Source of the DNA: Providencia heimbachae ATCC 35613
GTDB lineage: Bacteria > Pseudomonadota > Gammaproteobacteria > Enterobacterales > Enterobacteriaceae
Direction: 5' to 3'
NCBI RefSeq assembly: GCF_001655055.1
Contig: NZ_LXEW01000010.1
Span: 62,001-126,000 of the forward strand
DNA: 64,000 nt
The notes under the pieces were generated by a model. It worked only from the letters and a program-made list of their open reading frames with translations, did no database searches and had not been told where the DNA came from. The position numbers and the translations under genes were made by a program. Below, in pieces: positions 21,872-30,959 of the stretch (positions are counted from its first letter, which is position 1; every line of letters begins with the position of its first letter).

Positions 21872-21903
21872 AAAAATCTGGAAGCTTTCACTTCCAGATT
21901 TTT
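21872..21903. terminator. Bidirectional intrinsic terminator
   Basis: A 13-bp perfect stem, AAAAATCTGGAAG with CTTCCAGATTTTT, loop CTTTCA. The A-run on one side and T-run on the other make it work both for the rightward DMT pair and for the leftward dms-like operon. Confidence 0.9.
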
Positions 21904-21933
21904 AGGTCACGTATTAATTATTAATAAAACGAC

Positions 21934-22788
21934 TTAGCCACCGATTGAGAAAAACACAACTCGGCCAACCCCTTCACCAACAAAAATACACAGTGTTGCC
22001 AGTGACATCACCAATGTCGCATTTGCTGCTGTACCACTTTTTTGACATAACAGTCGGCCAACAAATAAGATGCCTACTGCAATTAATACCACACGCGTGA
22101 TGCTTAAGGTTAATAGCCCTTCTGGAATTTCACGTGGCGTGATCCCCATATAGATGGGTTCACCAACATGCCCCAGTAAGGATAATGCACCTAATAGCAT
22201 CAACAAAATACCGATGACGCCGACGCCGAGTGATATTTTAACAACGCGTTTTAATCGCTCTTCTTCACCCGCTGCTCGTAACGATGTCACCAGTAATAGT
22301 GCAGCAACTACGCCACCGACAAGTAAGACAGCACCGAAGAAGCTGGCGTAAGTAAATAGACCAGACCACAAGTTAAATAACGTGTTGGCATACAGTGCAG
22401 ACATCGCATACATATACACTAAACCTGCGATCGCGCTTAATACTAACAATGGGCCATTAGCTTTTTGTTTTAACAGCAAAATCGCCACACTTAGAAAAAG
22501 TAGCCCCATATAAATAGCCGTTGCCCAAACTTCACGACTCATCCACGAGGTGGCGACATGTAGCATGGTGTAAAACATGTGCAACGGATTACCCATATGG
22601 AAAAGCGATCCTAATAGACCGATACAACCTAAAATAAAACTCATCAAAACAGGGACTTTTAGCCATTTGATGCCCTGACTTTCACTAACACCATCAAATA
22701 AGCGAAAGTAACACAACAATGAGACTAACAAACAGCCTACTGATGCCTGCATAAATAAGGTAAAAATAACCAAGGGAAACTCATGCAT
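21934..22788 (-). CDS. DMSO-reductase-type membrane anchor subunit (DmsC family)
   Basis: 284 aa with about eight transmembrane helices and almost no soluble part, like DmsC/YnfH. In that family this subunit oxidises menaquinol in the cytoplasmic membrane and passes electrons to the FeS subunit. Seen: LGSLFHMGNPLHMFYTMLHVATSWMSREVW near residues 60-88, matching the conserved GRPxxxxRAxxNLxxSWLSRE-like region, and C-terminal TLSITRVVLIAVGILFVGRLL. Last gene of the five-gene leftward operon, 11 bases after the FeS subunit. The exact electron acceptor of the complex is unknown. Confidence 0.85.
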   Translation of the reverse strand: MHEFPLVIFTLFMQASVGCLLVSLLCYFRLFDGVSESQGIKWLKVPVLMSFILGCIGLLGSLFHMGNPLHMFYTMLHVATSWMSREVWATAIYMGLLFLSVAILLLKQKANGPLLVLSAIAGLVYMYAMSALYANTLFNLWSGLFTYASFFGAVLLVGGVVAALLLVTSLRAAGEEERLKRVVKISLGVGVIGILLMLLGALSLLGHVGEPIYMGITPREIPEGLLTLSITRVVLIAVGILFVGRLLCQKSGTAANATLVMSLATLCIFVGEGVGRVVFFSIGG

Positions 22789-22799
22789 GATAATTATCC

Positions 22800-23342
22800 T
22801 TATCCTTTTGTGCCGACAACAAGGTTCGGTTTGGTGATACTTGAACTTGGTAATCCAGCAATGTCTGCATTGGTACCATATTTTGCACGCAACTCACTGA
22901 TAAGACCGAACTCAATGGCTCGCATCGGGCAAGAGTCAACACACATTGGGTTTCCACCCTGCTCACGCAAATCAATGCAAGTATCACACTTCGTCATCAT
23001 ACCGATACTGGCATCAAACTGTGGCGCTTCATATGGGCATGCCCAAGTACAGTAACGGCAACCGACACATTTATCGTGATCCACCAGCACAACACCATCC
23101 TCTTCACGTTTGTGCATCGCCGTGGTAGGACAATGACTAACACATTGAGGGTCATCACAATGGTTGCAAGCGATTGATAAATGCCAACGACGTGGACGCG
23201 GATATTCGCCAACTTCAACATCATATACACGACGAAAATTACGCCCGACCTCAAGGTCGTTTTTGTCCTTACATGCCACAACACAAGTCTTACACCCTAT
23301 ACAGGTGGCAACATTAATATAAAAACCTACTTGTTTATCCAT
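22800..23342 (-). CDS. Four-cluster [4Fe-4S] ferredoxin-like subunit (DmsB family)
   Basis: 180 aa, shorter than E. coli DmsB (about 205). Sixteen Cys in four groups: CIGCKTCVVAC, CNHCDDPQCVSHC, CVGCRYCTWACPYEAP and CDTCIDLREQG...CVDSCPMRA, the pattern that binds four [4Fe-4S] clusters. It carries electrons from the membrane anchor to the molybdopterin subunit. Located between the anchor and catalytic genes with 11-14 base gaps, so all are one transcript. No own signal peptide; it would ride through Tat with the catalytic subunit. Confidence 0.93.
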   Translation of the reverse strand: MDKQVGFYINVATCIGCKTCVVACKDKNDLEVGRNFRRVYDVEVGEYPRPRRWHLSIACNHCDDPQCVSHCPTTAMHKREEDGVVLVDHDKCVGCRYCTWACPYEAPQFDASIGMMTKCDTCIDLREQGGNPMCVDSCPMRAIEFGLISELRAKYGTNADIAGLPSSSITKPNLVVGTKG

Positions 23343-23356
23343 TTTTTATTGCCTCC

Positions 23357-25930
23357 TTAAAAGATGATCCGTTGTGGGATTTTAACGTCGGGAACTAACT
23401 GCTCACCCTGCCATTTTTCAATGTTACATAGCATGGTGTTCCAGCCTGATGTCCCTAGACCCGTCGCAACTTGGATGGTCAATGTGTTATCCGCACCGGC
23501 CATATCAATCCCTGTTTTTTCATCAACATCTGTCCAGCTACCGTGAGGTAATGCAACAACACCCGGTTTCATAGTTTGCGTGATCAGTGCAGGACGCACA
23601 ATTTTGCCTTGTGGGCTAGTGACTAGTACGGTTTCACCTTGTTTAATATCGAGGCGTTTTGCATCAGAAGCGTTGATATAGATAGGGCTTGGCCAATGCT
23701 CGCGTAACCAAGGCACATTATCCAGAGTACTGTGAGAGCGACGTAAATAATGCGGGTTATAAATTTGGAATGGGTAATCCCCTTTTTCTTTCTTGGCAAA
23801 ATCATTAAAACTTGATTCAAAACCATTGGCAGAAGGAATATATTCTGGAATTGGCGGTAGCTTAGTCCATCCACATTCATCCGCCTTTTCAACCAACGTT
23901 TCACAATAAATTTCAAATTTACCACTTGGTGTCGGACGTGGATTAGCGATTGGGTCGCGAATAAAGTCTTCATAAGCAATGTAGCCGTAATTATCATCCC
24001 GTGTACGCTTAACTTGATATTTACCAACCGTTAGAAATTCATTCAGCGTAATACGACCTTGTTGAGGCTTCCCTATCACTTGCCATTCATCAATATCCGC
24101 TTGAGTCACTGTCAGTAATGGCTCTGTGGTTTTGCCATCTTCACCAATAATTGTTGCACCGTTCAGTTTATTGAAAAATTGTTGTTTTTCAGAAATGGGG
24201 AAGACTTCGTCTACATTTATACCTAAACGTTTTCCTAGCTCTTTGGCGATCCACTGATCGCTTCTTGCTTCATACAGTGGTGGGGTCACATTCACTGCTG
24301 CAATGATAACTTCACGGTTGCTTGGATTGAGGATCGTACCTTCGCGTTCCCATTCTGTTGTAACTGGCAACACAATATCGGAATATTTCGCACAGGTATG
24401 CGGAACATAGGCCGCTGTGACGATCAGTTCAACATCGTTGCGATAAGCTTCAATACCTTGGGTAATATTGGCTCTGGTTTGCAATGTGGCGTTAAACGAA
24501 TGGAAAATCATCTGGATATTTGCATCAACATCACCAACACCTCGCTGACGAAATTTTTTCTCCAGCAATGCGCGATTAAGCTCGTTATGGTTGATTTTTA
24601 GACTGACAGGATTCGCCACTGAAGGTAATCCACTGGCTCCGGCCATCACTAAACGTGTACCGTTATTACCCGCAGCAAAGTGGCAACTAACGCCTGTCAT
24701 TCTTCCTGAACGCCCCATATGGCCAGTCATGAAACCCAGTGTTGAGAAAGCTTGTACCCACCCTTCACCATTATGAACACGTGCTGGCGCCCAACCCGTT
24801 AACAATGCAACGCGATTAGTTCCGCCAATTTGACGGGCTAATGAACGAATATCGGATGCAGAAATGCCGCAAATTTCGGCCGCCCACTCGGGTGTTTTCG
24901 GTGAACCTGTATAGGATCCTAATAAATAATCTTTGAAGTTACCTTTTGGATCAGTGCCTGATGGCATGTTGTTTTCATCAAAACCTACTGTACAGCGGCG
25001 TAAAAATTCCCAATCAATTAAAGGGTTATCCGCACTGTCCATTTCTAACAAGGCAGACATGATACCTAAAGCTAAGGCATGATCCGTCCCGGGGTTAATG
25101 GGATACCAATCTGCATCCATCAATTCCGCCGTTGTCGTATAGCTTGGATCAATACTAATAAAACGTGCGCCCGCTTTTTTCGCTTGATAATAGTTATATG
25201 TTGGGCTGCCTGGGCTACTCCACGCAGGGTTAGCACCCCACATCACAATTAGCTGCGAATTACGCATATCGAAACGATCATTTGTGCCGAAAGTGTAAAA
25301 ACCTTCAAGTAAGCCTAAATGTGCAGGGGTTTCAAACCAAGCTCCCCAAGATGTGGTACCCCAATCACCGACATAGCCCCCTGCTTTAGCGAACACATTT
25401 TGGAAATCAACGCCATTTCCACCGGTAACCCAAATTGATTCATTGCTGTATTTATCTTTAATGCGTTTAGTTTCATTCGCAACGATATCCAGCGCTTCAT
25501 CCCAACTAATACGTACCCATTGATCACGTCCACGGAGGCTTTTATCTCCACCGCCCGGCGCCCATCCTTTACGCTTCATTGGATATTTTAAGCGGTCAGC
25601 ACCAAATACTTGTTTACGCTGTGAACGCCCACGTAGACAACCACGTTGTTGCGGGAAATCAGGGGTATCTGCAACTACGTCATCCGTTTTTTGCCTAACG
25701 ACAACTCCCTCAACAACTAGTGCTTTATTCACACAGCGTCCACCGCAATTATGCCAACATGCTACAGGCTTCCATTGCCCTTTGGCTGCTGCATCTACGG
25801 CCGACTTTTCGGGTGTTGGTGTCGAAGCGTAAAGTCGTTTACTTAACGGCAGTGCGGCCATCGCCGATGCCGCCGAGGTCCATGCTATAAATGAACGACG
25901 ACTTAAGCCTTCTTTGTGTCTTTCTGACAT
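23357..25930 (-). CDS. Tat-exported molybdopterin oxidoreductase, DMSO/selenate reductase type (DmsA/YnfE family)
   Basis: 857 aa. The N-terminus has a twin-arginine signal (LSRRSFIAWTSAASAMAALP, RR at residues 10-11). The first [4Fe-4S] site follows at about 59-98 (CWHNCGGRC ... GCLRGRS). Later come bis-MGD blocks (WDEALDIVANETKRI, GANPAWSSPGSPT, SIDPSYTTTAELMDADWYPINPGTDHALALG) and the C-terminal molydopterin dinucleotide-binding domain from about 690. It resembles DMSO reductases of E. coli; the true substrate (DMSO, TMAO, selenate or other S/N-oxide) cannot be told from sequence. Operon with FeS, anchor, chaperone and a radical SAM gene. Confidence 0.9.
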   Translation of the reverse strand: MSERHKEGLSRRSFIAWTSAASAMAALPLSKRLYASTPTPEKSAVDAAAKGQWKPVACWHNCGGRCVNKALVVEGVVVRQKTDDVVADTPDFPQQRGCLRGRSQRKQVFGADRLKYPMKRKGWAPGGGDKSLRGRDQWVRISWDEALDIVANETKRIKDKYSNESIWVTGGNGVDFQNVFAKAGGYVGDWGTTSWGAWFETPAHLGLLEGFYTFGTNDRFDMRNSQLIVMWGANPAWSSPGSPTYNYYQAKKAGARFISIDPSYTTTAELMDADWYPINPGTDHALALGIMSALLEMDSADNPLIDWEFLRRCTVGFDENNMPSGTDPKGNFKDYLLGSYTGSPKTPEWAAEICGISASDIRSLARQIGGTNRVALLTGWAPARVHNGEGWVQAFSTLGFMTGHMGRSGRMTGVSCHFAAGNNGTRLVMAGASGLPSVANPVSLKINHNELNRALLEKKFRQRGVGDVDANIQMIFHSFNATLQTRANITQGIEAYRNDVELIVTAAYVPHTCAKYSDIVLPVTTEWEREGTILNPSNREVIIAAVNVTPPLYEARSDQWIAKELGKRLGINVDEVFPISEKQQFFNKLNGATIIGEDGKTTEPLLTVTQADIDEWQVIGKPQQGRITLNEFLTVGKYQVKRTRDDNYGYIAYEDFIRDPIANPRPTPSGKFEIYCETLVEKADECGWTKLPPIPEYIPSANGFESSFNDFAKKEKGDYPFQIYNPHYLRRSHSTLDNVPWLREHWPSPIYINASDAKRLDIKQGETVLVTSPQGKIVRPALITQTMKPGVVALPHGSWTDVDEKTGIDMAGADNTLTIQVATGLGTSGWNTMLCNIEKWQGEQLVPDVKIPQRIIF

Positions 25931-25954
25931 TGCTCTTACCTCTTTATTTTATTA

Positions 25955-26638
25955 TTATAAAATCAATAGCTTATTTATTTTTTTGACATCATTTCTTAGA
26001 AACACTTCAAGTAAGGTACTCAATTGGCGGTAAAATTCGGTTTCCGCATGGTTATTGAGCTCACGGCAAAATGGAGTGATGAACGCCAGTAAATGCGCTT
26101 CCATAAAGTCATTCGATGTGCGTAACAGCGTAAAAAGAGGGTCATTAAATTCGGATTCATTCTCAAAAATTTGAATCGCTCTTTCACTTAAATTCCATAA
26201 AAAATCAAGCTCATAACCAATATGATCAGCCGCTTCCACATCGCCTTTCGGTAAATTAAATCCATTTTTTTGATAAAAGGTTTTTACATCGAGAGTACAT
26301 TGTTGAAATAGCAATTTATCCCGAGAAACATAGGTAGACTCCCAAGGGGCTGCTGGGGGTGAATCAGGACCAATAAATAAACGGGTAAAATCCCAATGTA
26401 AATTTTCAAACCCATCAGTTCCTGCTTGCAATTCCCGTGTCTGTAAATCTTGCTTCATCGCGGTAATCGCCCCTTCTATTGCGGGCAATTCCCCATCAAC
26501 AGGAAAAAGAGACAACCCCTCATCTCGTAGATAAATCAATAATTCAACCGTGGGTTCTTCCATCAACAAACGACGTAATACGTCATACGCAAATTGACGG
26601 GCATAAAGGTAATCTAACTCAGGGTTATCGCTGTTCAT
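25955..26638 (-). CDS. TorD/DmsD-type chaperone for the molybdoenzyme
   Basis: 227 aa, predominantly helical, TorD-family size. Seen: NLHWDFTRLFIGPDSPPAAPWESTYVSRDKLLFQ (residues about 83-115), matching the conserved ...YxxLFxGPxxLxxPPWxSVYxD region, and DHIGYELDFLWNL. These proteins bind Tat signal peptides and hold the apo-enzyme until cofactor is loaded. It lies 24 bases upstream of the catalytic subunit and overlaps the upstream radical SAM gene by 14 bases. Confidence 0.88.
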   Translation of the reverse strand: MNSDNPELDYLYARQFAYDVLRRLLMEEPTVELLIYLRDEGLSLFPVDGELPAIEGAITAMKQDLQTRELQAGTDGFENLHWDFTRLFIGPDSPPAAPWESTYVSRDKLLFQQCTLDVKTFYQKNGFNLPKGDVEAADHIGYELDFLWNLSERAIQIFENESEFNDPLFTLLRTSNDFMEAHLLAFITPFCRELNNHAETEFYRQLSTLLEVFLRNDVKKINKLLIL

Positions 26639-27977
26639 TTGAACCTCCAGTGATGTCAGTAAGGGAAAAATCAGAAGGCGTCGTTAATTCAATACGAACT
26701 TCTTTAATGAGCGGTTCGCCTTTCTCATCGGGTTCAACAATGTGTGAGGTTAATGCAATCGGTAGGTTCGATAAGGACGCTAAAGATGGAATGAATTCAG
26801 GATTAAACTGTAAAAAACCATTAATTAATTCTTGATGAAAAGAGTGATTTGCCGTTTGCAGCGCTATTGCTACTTTTTGGCAGTCATCACCAAACACTTT
26901 GGCACTTTTGTAAAAATAGTCTTGCGAGGAAAAACAATAATATTCCGAAGTCTCAACAAAAGCATTGCTTTGGTATACTTGCCCTGTGTGCTTATTTTCA
27001 AGAGAACAATAATGTACGCCAATCGATAGTTTTTTCTCTAAAGCGAACTTTAAAAGGCGTAAGCACGCAACTTCACTCTCGGCAACCGCTAATCCCCCTG
27101 CATACCAATAGTTATAATACACTTCATAAGGTGGATTTTTTAAGCTAAAGCCACGTTCAGCGTAAGCCTGACTATTTGTTAGAGGAAAACAAAACTCCAA
27201 TAAATTGATACCATCAATACCAATATCATCTAGCTGTAATAGCAATTTTTCCATTTGTGATTCACTACCCGGGATCACAGGCATTTCGACCATAACATGG
27301 GGGAAAATTTCTCTTGCTAATGCAATGCGGTGTAATACCTTATCAATTCGCTCTTGGGGGTCATCAATTTTGATACTAAAGCGAATTTCTTGTAATCCGG
27401 CAGCGGCTAAAGCCAAAGCGGTGGTTCTATCTAAGGGATCACCTGCGGTATATAGCCGAGTATGAACATGGGGTAATTTTTGTTGAACTGCTTGAAAAAA
27501 AGCGATGCTATCTTGGCGAAATAATAACGGTTCGCCTCCCGTAAGGGCAATATGTGTTAAGGGATAACCTTCTTCGGCAATCGCTTCTACTTCCCCCTTA
27601 GCATCGCGCATTTCCTGTTGGAAACCATCATAGTTTTCTTGATTTGGATTAAAACAAAAATAACAATCACGATGACATTTTAAGGATAAAAACGTGGTAT
27701 AACTTCCCTCACCCGTTCGACATTGAATGCAGGCACTTGACAACCATTTGGTATGGATACTTTTACCATTATTAGAAAAAGTTGCCCCTAATACTTTAAC
27801 GTTTTCATGTAATTCACTAATTTCTTTTTGCTGTGCAAAGGGGGATTCAAAACGTAAACCATATGCCATTATTGCCTGCTGCGTTTGTTGTTCGATATTA
27901 AGGTAACGCATGGCATAACGCTTAAATTGTTCATTATTGAGTGCAGCTAAAGTTTTATCTGTAATAGGATAGATCAC
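26625..27977 (-). CDS. Radical SAM protein leading the molybdoreductase operon
   Basis: 450 aa, GTG start with a strong SD (AAGGAGCGGCA). The radical SAM cluster motif CHRDCYFC supplies C101, C105 and C108, and a further CxxC pair lies at C83/C86 (SSACIQCRTG). ITLTGGEP-like block HIALTGGEPLLF and VEMPVIPGSE match the SAM-binding barrel. After about residue 330 there is a C-terminal extension with a YCSLENKHTGQVY block that could hold another cofactor, and Cys371-type positions later. First gene of the operon, overlapping the TorD-type gene. I do not recognise a characterised orthologue; a role in maturing or modifying the reductase or its cofactor is inference from context. Confidence 0.8.
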   Translation of the reverse strand: MIYPITDKTLAALNNEQFKRYAMRYLNIEQQTQQAIMAYGLRFESPFAQQKEISELHENVKVLGATFSNNGKSIHTKWLSSACIQCRTGEGSYTTFLSLKCHRDCYFCFNPNQENYDGFQQEMRDAKGEVEAIAEEGYPLTHIALTGGEPLLFRQDSIAFFQAVQQKLPHVHTRLYTAGDPLDRTTALALAAAGLQEIRFSIKIDDPQERIDKVLHRIALAREIFPHVMVEMPVIPGSESQMEKLLLQLDDIGIDGINLLEFCFPLTNSQAYAERGFSLKNPPYEVYYNYWYAGGLAVAESEVACLRLLKFALEKKLSIGVHYCSLENKHTGQVYQSNAFVETSEYYCFSSQDYFYKSAKVFGDDCQKVAIALQTANHSFHQELINGFLQFNPEFIPSLASLSNLPIALTSHIVEPDEKGEPLIKEVRIELTTPSDFSLTDITGGSNEQR

Positions 27978-28030
27978 TGCCGCTCCTTAAACTTGCAGAT
28001 GTGTAATAGAATAATATATGGCTAAATATA

Positions 28031-28051
28031 AATGATATGATGCCTATCATT
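28031..28051. promoter_or_regulatory. Inverted repeat upstream of the radical SAM/dms-like operon
   Basis: AATGATA (28031-28037) and TATCATT (28045-28051) form a perfect 7-bp inverted repeat with a 7-base spacer, 54 bases upstream of the GTG of the operon's first gene. It is a plausible operator; the regulator is unknown. Confidence 0.4.
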
Positions 28052-28621
28052 CATAGAAGTAATTCGATATAGATAAATATCGCCAGCATCAATTTTCAGT
28101 ATATTCACAATTTAATGTAGTCAAACTGTGACCTGTGAAAATTTTGCCATATAATATATTTTGAAATATGACGGGTATATTTTTTTGGTTAAAGGTGGGT
28201 ATCATACCTTTGATTAATAAGCAGTATAGTGAAGTGTTATATAATGATATTGCTCAGGATCAAAAAACACCTCTTTAATTGCTCTGATTATTTCAACTGT
28301 TTAAGTAAAAATTTAATTAATATTTCAATATGTAAAATAGTTTTTCAAAATTATTTAAAATGCAACATAAATAAATCGATGATTAATGAAATGAACAAAT
28401 TGACATAATGGTTTATGAAAAAATCAATTAATAAAACTACTCAATTTTATCATATATTAGTGTATTAAATGATTATGGTTTTAATGCCAAAATTTATAAT
28501 TATAATTTAATAGTACAGTAGGTTTATTTCTATAAATATAGTATGCATCCATGCATACTTATCAAAACGATGAATATGACGTTTAATGAAAGGGACTTTC
28601 GATAGTATGTTATACCACTAG
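28052..28621. other. Long AT-rich intergenic region upstream of the dms-like operon, with one FNR-like site
   Basis: About 570 bases with no gene I can support. TTGCT-CAGG-ATCAA at 28250-28263 differs from the FNR consensus TTGATnnnnATCAA at one position, which would fit an anaerobic reductase, but it lies about 270 bases from the operon's first codon. Stretches are extremely AT-rich and could bind H-NS or IHF. Confidence 0.4.
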
Positions 28622-29191
28622 CTAACTTGGTATAATTTCAATCCAAATTAATTGGCTATCCCGAGTAAGGGGTTTTAGCTCTCCCTCCCCGATGTCAGGT
28701 AACCACCATCCTCCGTCTCCAGTCCGCATCAAATTACAATTGCCACCTGATACACTCCATTCACCCGATAACACATAAACCATGCCAGCCTGATTAATGG
28801 GCAGTTTTTGTGCTTCAGTCAGAATATTACTTTTCACGATCCAGCGATCCGCACGAAAAATAAAGCTCAGTAAATTAGCAGGAGCCTGTATAACATTAAT
28901 ATTGGCGTATTGACGAGCGGCAATTTGAATTGAATCTCCGGCTTGTTTTAAACGGTACACTCCGCATTTATCATCAGTGATAATATTCAACTCATTATTA
29001 TCAAGTAGGATAGCTAATCGCTCACCGCCTGAATACTGTTTAAGGAAACTATCCTGTTTAATTGTCGCAATACTTGCTCGCAATGAATAATCGGATGCAA
29101 CGGGCCAGCAAAAAATTTCTTGGCTGGCACCGCTACCATCACTCCATTCAAAAACAGGCAACTCAGTTGTATTAAAACATTTTATTTTCAC
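28622..29191 (-). CDS. Ves/HutD-family cupin-like protein
   Basis: 189 aa, same length class as E. coli Ves (191). The YSLRASIATIKQDSFLKQYSGGERLAILLDNN segment is the HutD/Ves signature (WRASIAxIxxxGxFSxFPGxxR in the family). Bicupin fold is expected. E. coli Ves is linked to cold growth; biochemical function is not known. It stands alone, with a 5' SD of GGGGGA and convergent or unrelated neighbours. Residue conservation is moderate. Confidence 0.75.
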   Translation of the reverse strand: MKIKCFNTTELPVFEWSDGSGASQEIFCWPVASDYSLRASIATIKQDSFLKQYSGGERLAILLDNNELNIITDDKCGVYRLKQAGDSIQIAARQYANINVIQAPANLLSFIFRADRWIVKSNILTEAQKLPINQAGMVYVLSGEWSVSGGNCNLMRTGDGGWWLPDIGEGELKPLTRDSQLIWIEIIPS

Positions 29192-29284
29192 ATTTCCCCC
29201 TGAGTTCTACATGAGTAATATTACCTAATATTTAGACTCTCAGAGTTAATGTTTCAAGGCAATGAATTTACAATGATAATGTGA

Positions 29285-30709
29285 CTAGTCACGCCTCTCG
29301 TCGATTAAATAATGACATAAGCGCCCTAACGTTTTCATTGCTTGCTCAACGCGTTCATTCCATGCAAAAGAGGCGTTAAGGCGAAAAGCATGATTGAACT
29401 GGTCACTTGTCGAAAACATACTGCCTGGCGCAATACTGATCCCCTCTTTTAATGCAAGTTGATATAAACGTAATGCATTAAACGACGGCTCAAATTCCAA
29501 CCAAAGAAAATAGCCACCTTTCGGGGTATTCACTTTAACGGACGAGGGTAAATATTTCGCAATGGCTCCCAACATTTGATGTTGGCGCTGTTCCATGGTT
29601 TGACGTAATTTACGTAAATGATTGTCGTAACCACCTTGAGTTAAATATTCAGCAATCGCTAACTGTGTCGGTACGCTAGCAGAAACGGTGCTCATCATCT
29701 GTAAATGTTGAATTTTTGAGGCATGATGCCCTGCCGCAACCCAGCCAACCCGATAACCCGGCGCTAAGCATTTAGAAAATGAGGAACAATGGAAGAAATT
29801 TCCTTTACTATCTAATGCCTTGGCTGGAATTGGCTGTTTATTACCAAAATAAAGCTCACCATATACGTCATCTTCTATCAATGAAATATCACGTTTATTG
29901 AGAATATCCACGAGACGTCTTTTATTTGCAGGTGGCATCGTTCCACCCAATGGATTTTGATAGTGAGTCATTAACCAACACGCTTTTATTGGGTATTTAT
30001 CGACAATATCCTCTAATGCATCAAGGTCAATACCAAATAATGGGTCTGTTTTGATAGCAATAGCTTTAAGTTTTAAGCGTTCAATCGCTTGTAGCGAACC
30101 GTAAAACGCGGGGGATTCGATAACAACCCAATCCCCTGGCTGCGTCACCGATTGCAAGCTCAATACGAGAGACTCCATTGCTCCAGCGGTAATAACAATC
30201 TCATCAGGGGCGACATGGATACCTTGAGTTGCATAACGCTGCGCGATATTACGTCGTAACTGTTCATTCCCCGGAGGCAAATTCGCCGTTGTATTAAATT
30301 TTGCTAATCGACGAGCAACAGATGCAAGGGATTTACCTAATTTAGGCTCATCCAATAATGCAGGTTCTGGAAATGCGGAGCCAAATGCGATAATATCTGG
30401 ATCCTTACAGGCTTGTAGTACACCAAAAATAGAGGCGTTAATCTCTACATTCTCATTTAAATGTAGCCCTTTTCCCCCTTTTGCTGCAGCAAACGCATTA
30501 TTTCGATTTGCCACGTAATACCCAGATTGCGGACGCGCTGCGACCCATCCTTGGCTTTCGAGTAATTGGTAAGCTTGCACGACGGTCATTAAACTCAGAC
30601 CTGATTGTTTAACACTTTCCCTAAGTGAAGGTAATCTATCACCAACTTGCCAGATATTGTCTTCAATTTGCTGACGAATTTGTGCTGCTAACTGTTCATA
30701 TCTCGTCAT
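29285..30709 (-). CDS. MocR-type regulator: GntR HTH fused to PLP aminotransferase-like domain (YdcR-like)
   Basis: 474 aa. Residues 1-68 are a GntR winged HTH (QVGDRLPSLRESVKQSGLSLMTVVQAY). Residues about 90-465 are a fold-type I aminotransferase domain with AFYGSLQAIERL, NPLGGTMPP, LIEDDVYGELYF and the PLP-binding Lys313 in SSFSKCLAPGYRVGW. E. coli YdcR is the closest remembered relative. Such regulators bind pyridoxal phosphate and usually control an adjacent divergent gene. The divergent neighbour here is the cioAB-type oxidase, and TTATAGTT repeats lie between them. Confidence 0.9.
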   Translation of the reverse strand: MTRYEQLAAQIRQQIEDNIWQVGDRLPSLRESVKQSGLSLMTVVQAYQLLESQGWVAARPQSGYYVANRNNAFAAAKGGKGLHLNENVEINASIFGVLQACKDPDIIAFGSAFPEPALLDEPKLGKSLASVARRLAKFNTTANLPPGNEQLRRNIAQRYATQGIHVAPDEIVITAGAMESLVLSLQSVTQPGDWVVIESPAFYGSLQAIERLKLKAIAIKTDPLFGIDLDALEDIVDKYPIKACWLMTHYQNPLGGTMPPANKRRLVDILNKRDISLIEDDVYGELYFGNKQPIPAKALDSKGNFFHCSSFSKCLAPGYRVGWVAAGHHASKIQHLQMMSTVSASVPTQLAIAEYLTQGGYDNHLRKLRQTMEQRQHQMLGAIAKYLPSSVKVNTPKGGYFLWLEFEPSFNALRLYQLALKEGISIAPGSMFSTSDQFNHAFRLNASFAWNERVEQAMKTLGRLCHYLIDERRD

Positions 30710-30723
30710 AGCCGCCTCAACTG

Positions 30724-30815
30724 TTATAGTTAATATCTCAATAATTGTTACTATTATAGTTTATCTTCTCATGTTCTACTTATCCACACATTCACCTGAC
30801 TTTTTTTAACTATAA
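30724..30815. promoter_or_regulatory. Candidate MocR operator: three TTATAGTT repeats
   Basis: TTATAGTT occurs at 30724-30731 and 30754-30761 as direct repeats 30 bases apart (about three helical turns) and as the inverse AACTATAA at 30808-30815. They lie between the divergent MocR gene and the cioA-type gene. MocR regulators are known to use short direct plus inverted repeats; the assignment here is inference. Confidence 0.5.
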
Positions 30816-30959
30816 GCACAAAACATTTTTAGTTGGATTACTAAAACTGAGTAATTTAGCGGAAGCAGTTGCCATTTTAGCTAAGGATCAGCACCTAAGC
30901 TGTTGACGTAATAACTTAAAATGTCGCGTGCACATTATCGATACCATTCAGGGGTCAAT

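Noticed and set aside
23623-24027. Minus-strand ORF of 134 codons inside the molybdoreductase gene
   Set aside because: Same strand but wrong frame of a highly conserved gene; composition unlike a real protein.
28250-28263. FNR site as proven control of the dms-like operon
   Set aside because: Only one mismatch to consensus but about 270 bases from the first codon, and a chance match is easy in AT-rich DNA; kept only as a note.
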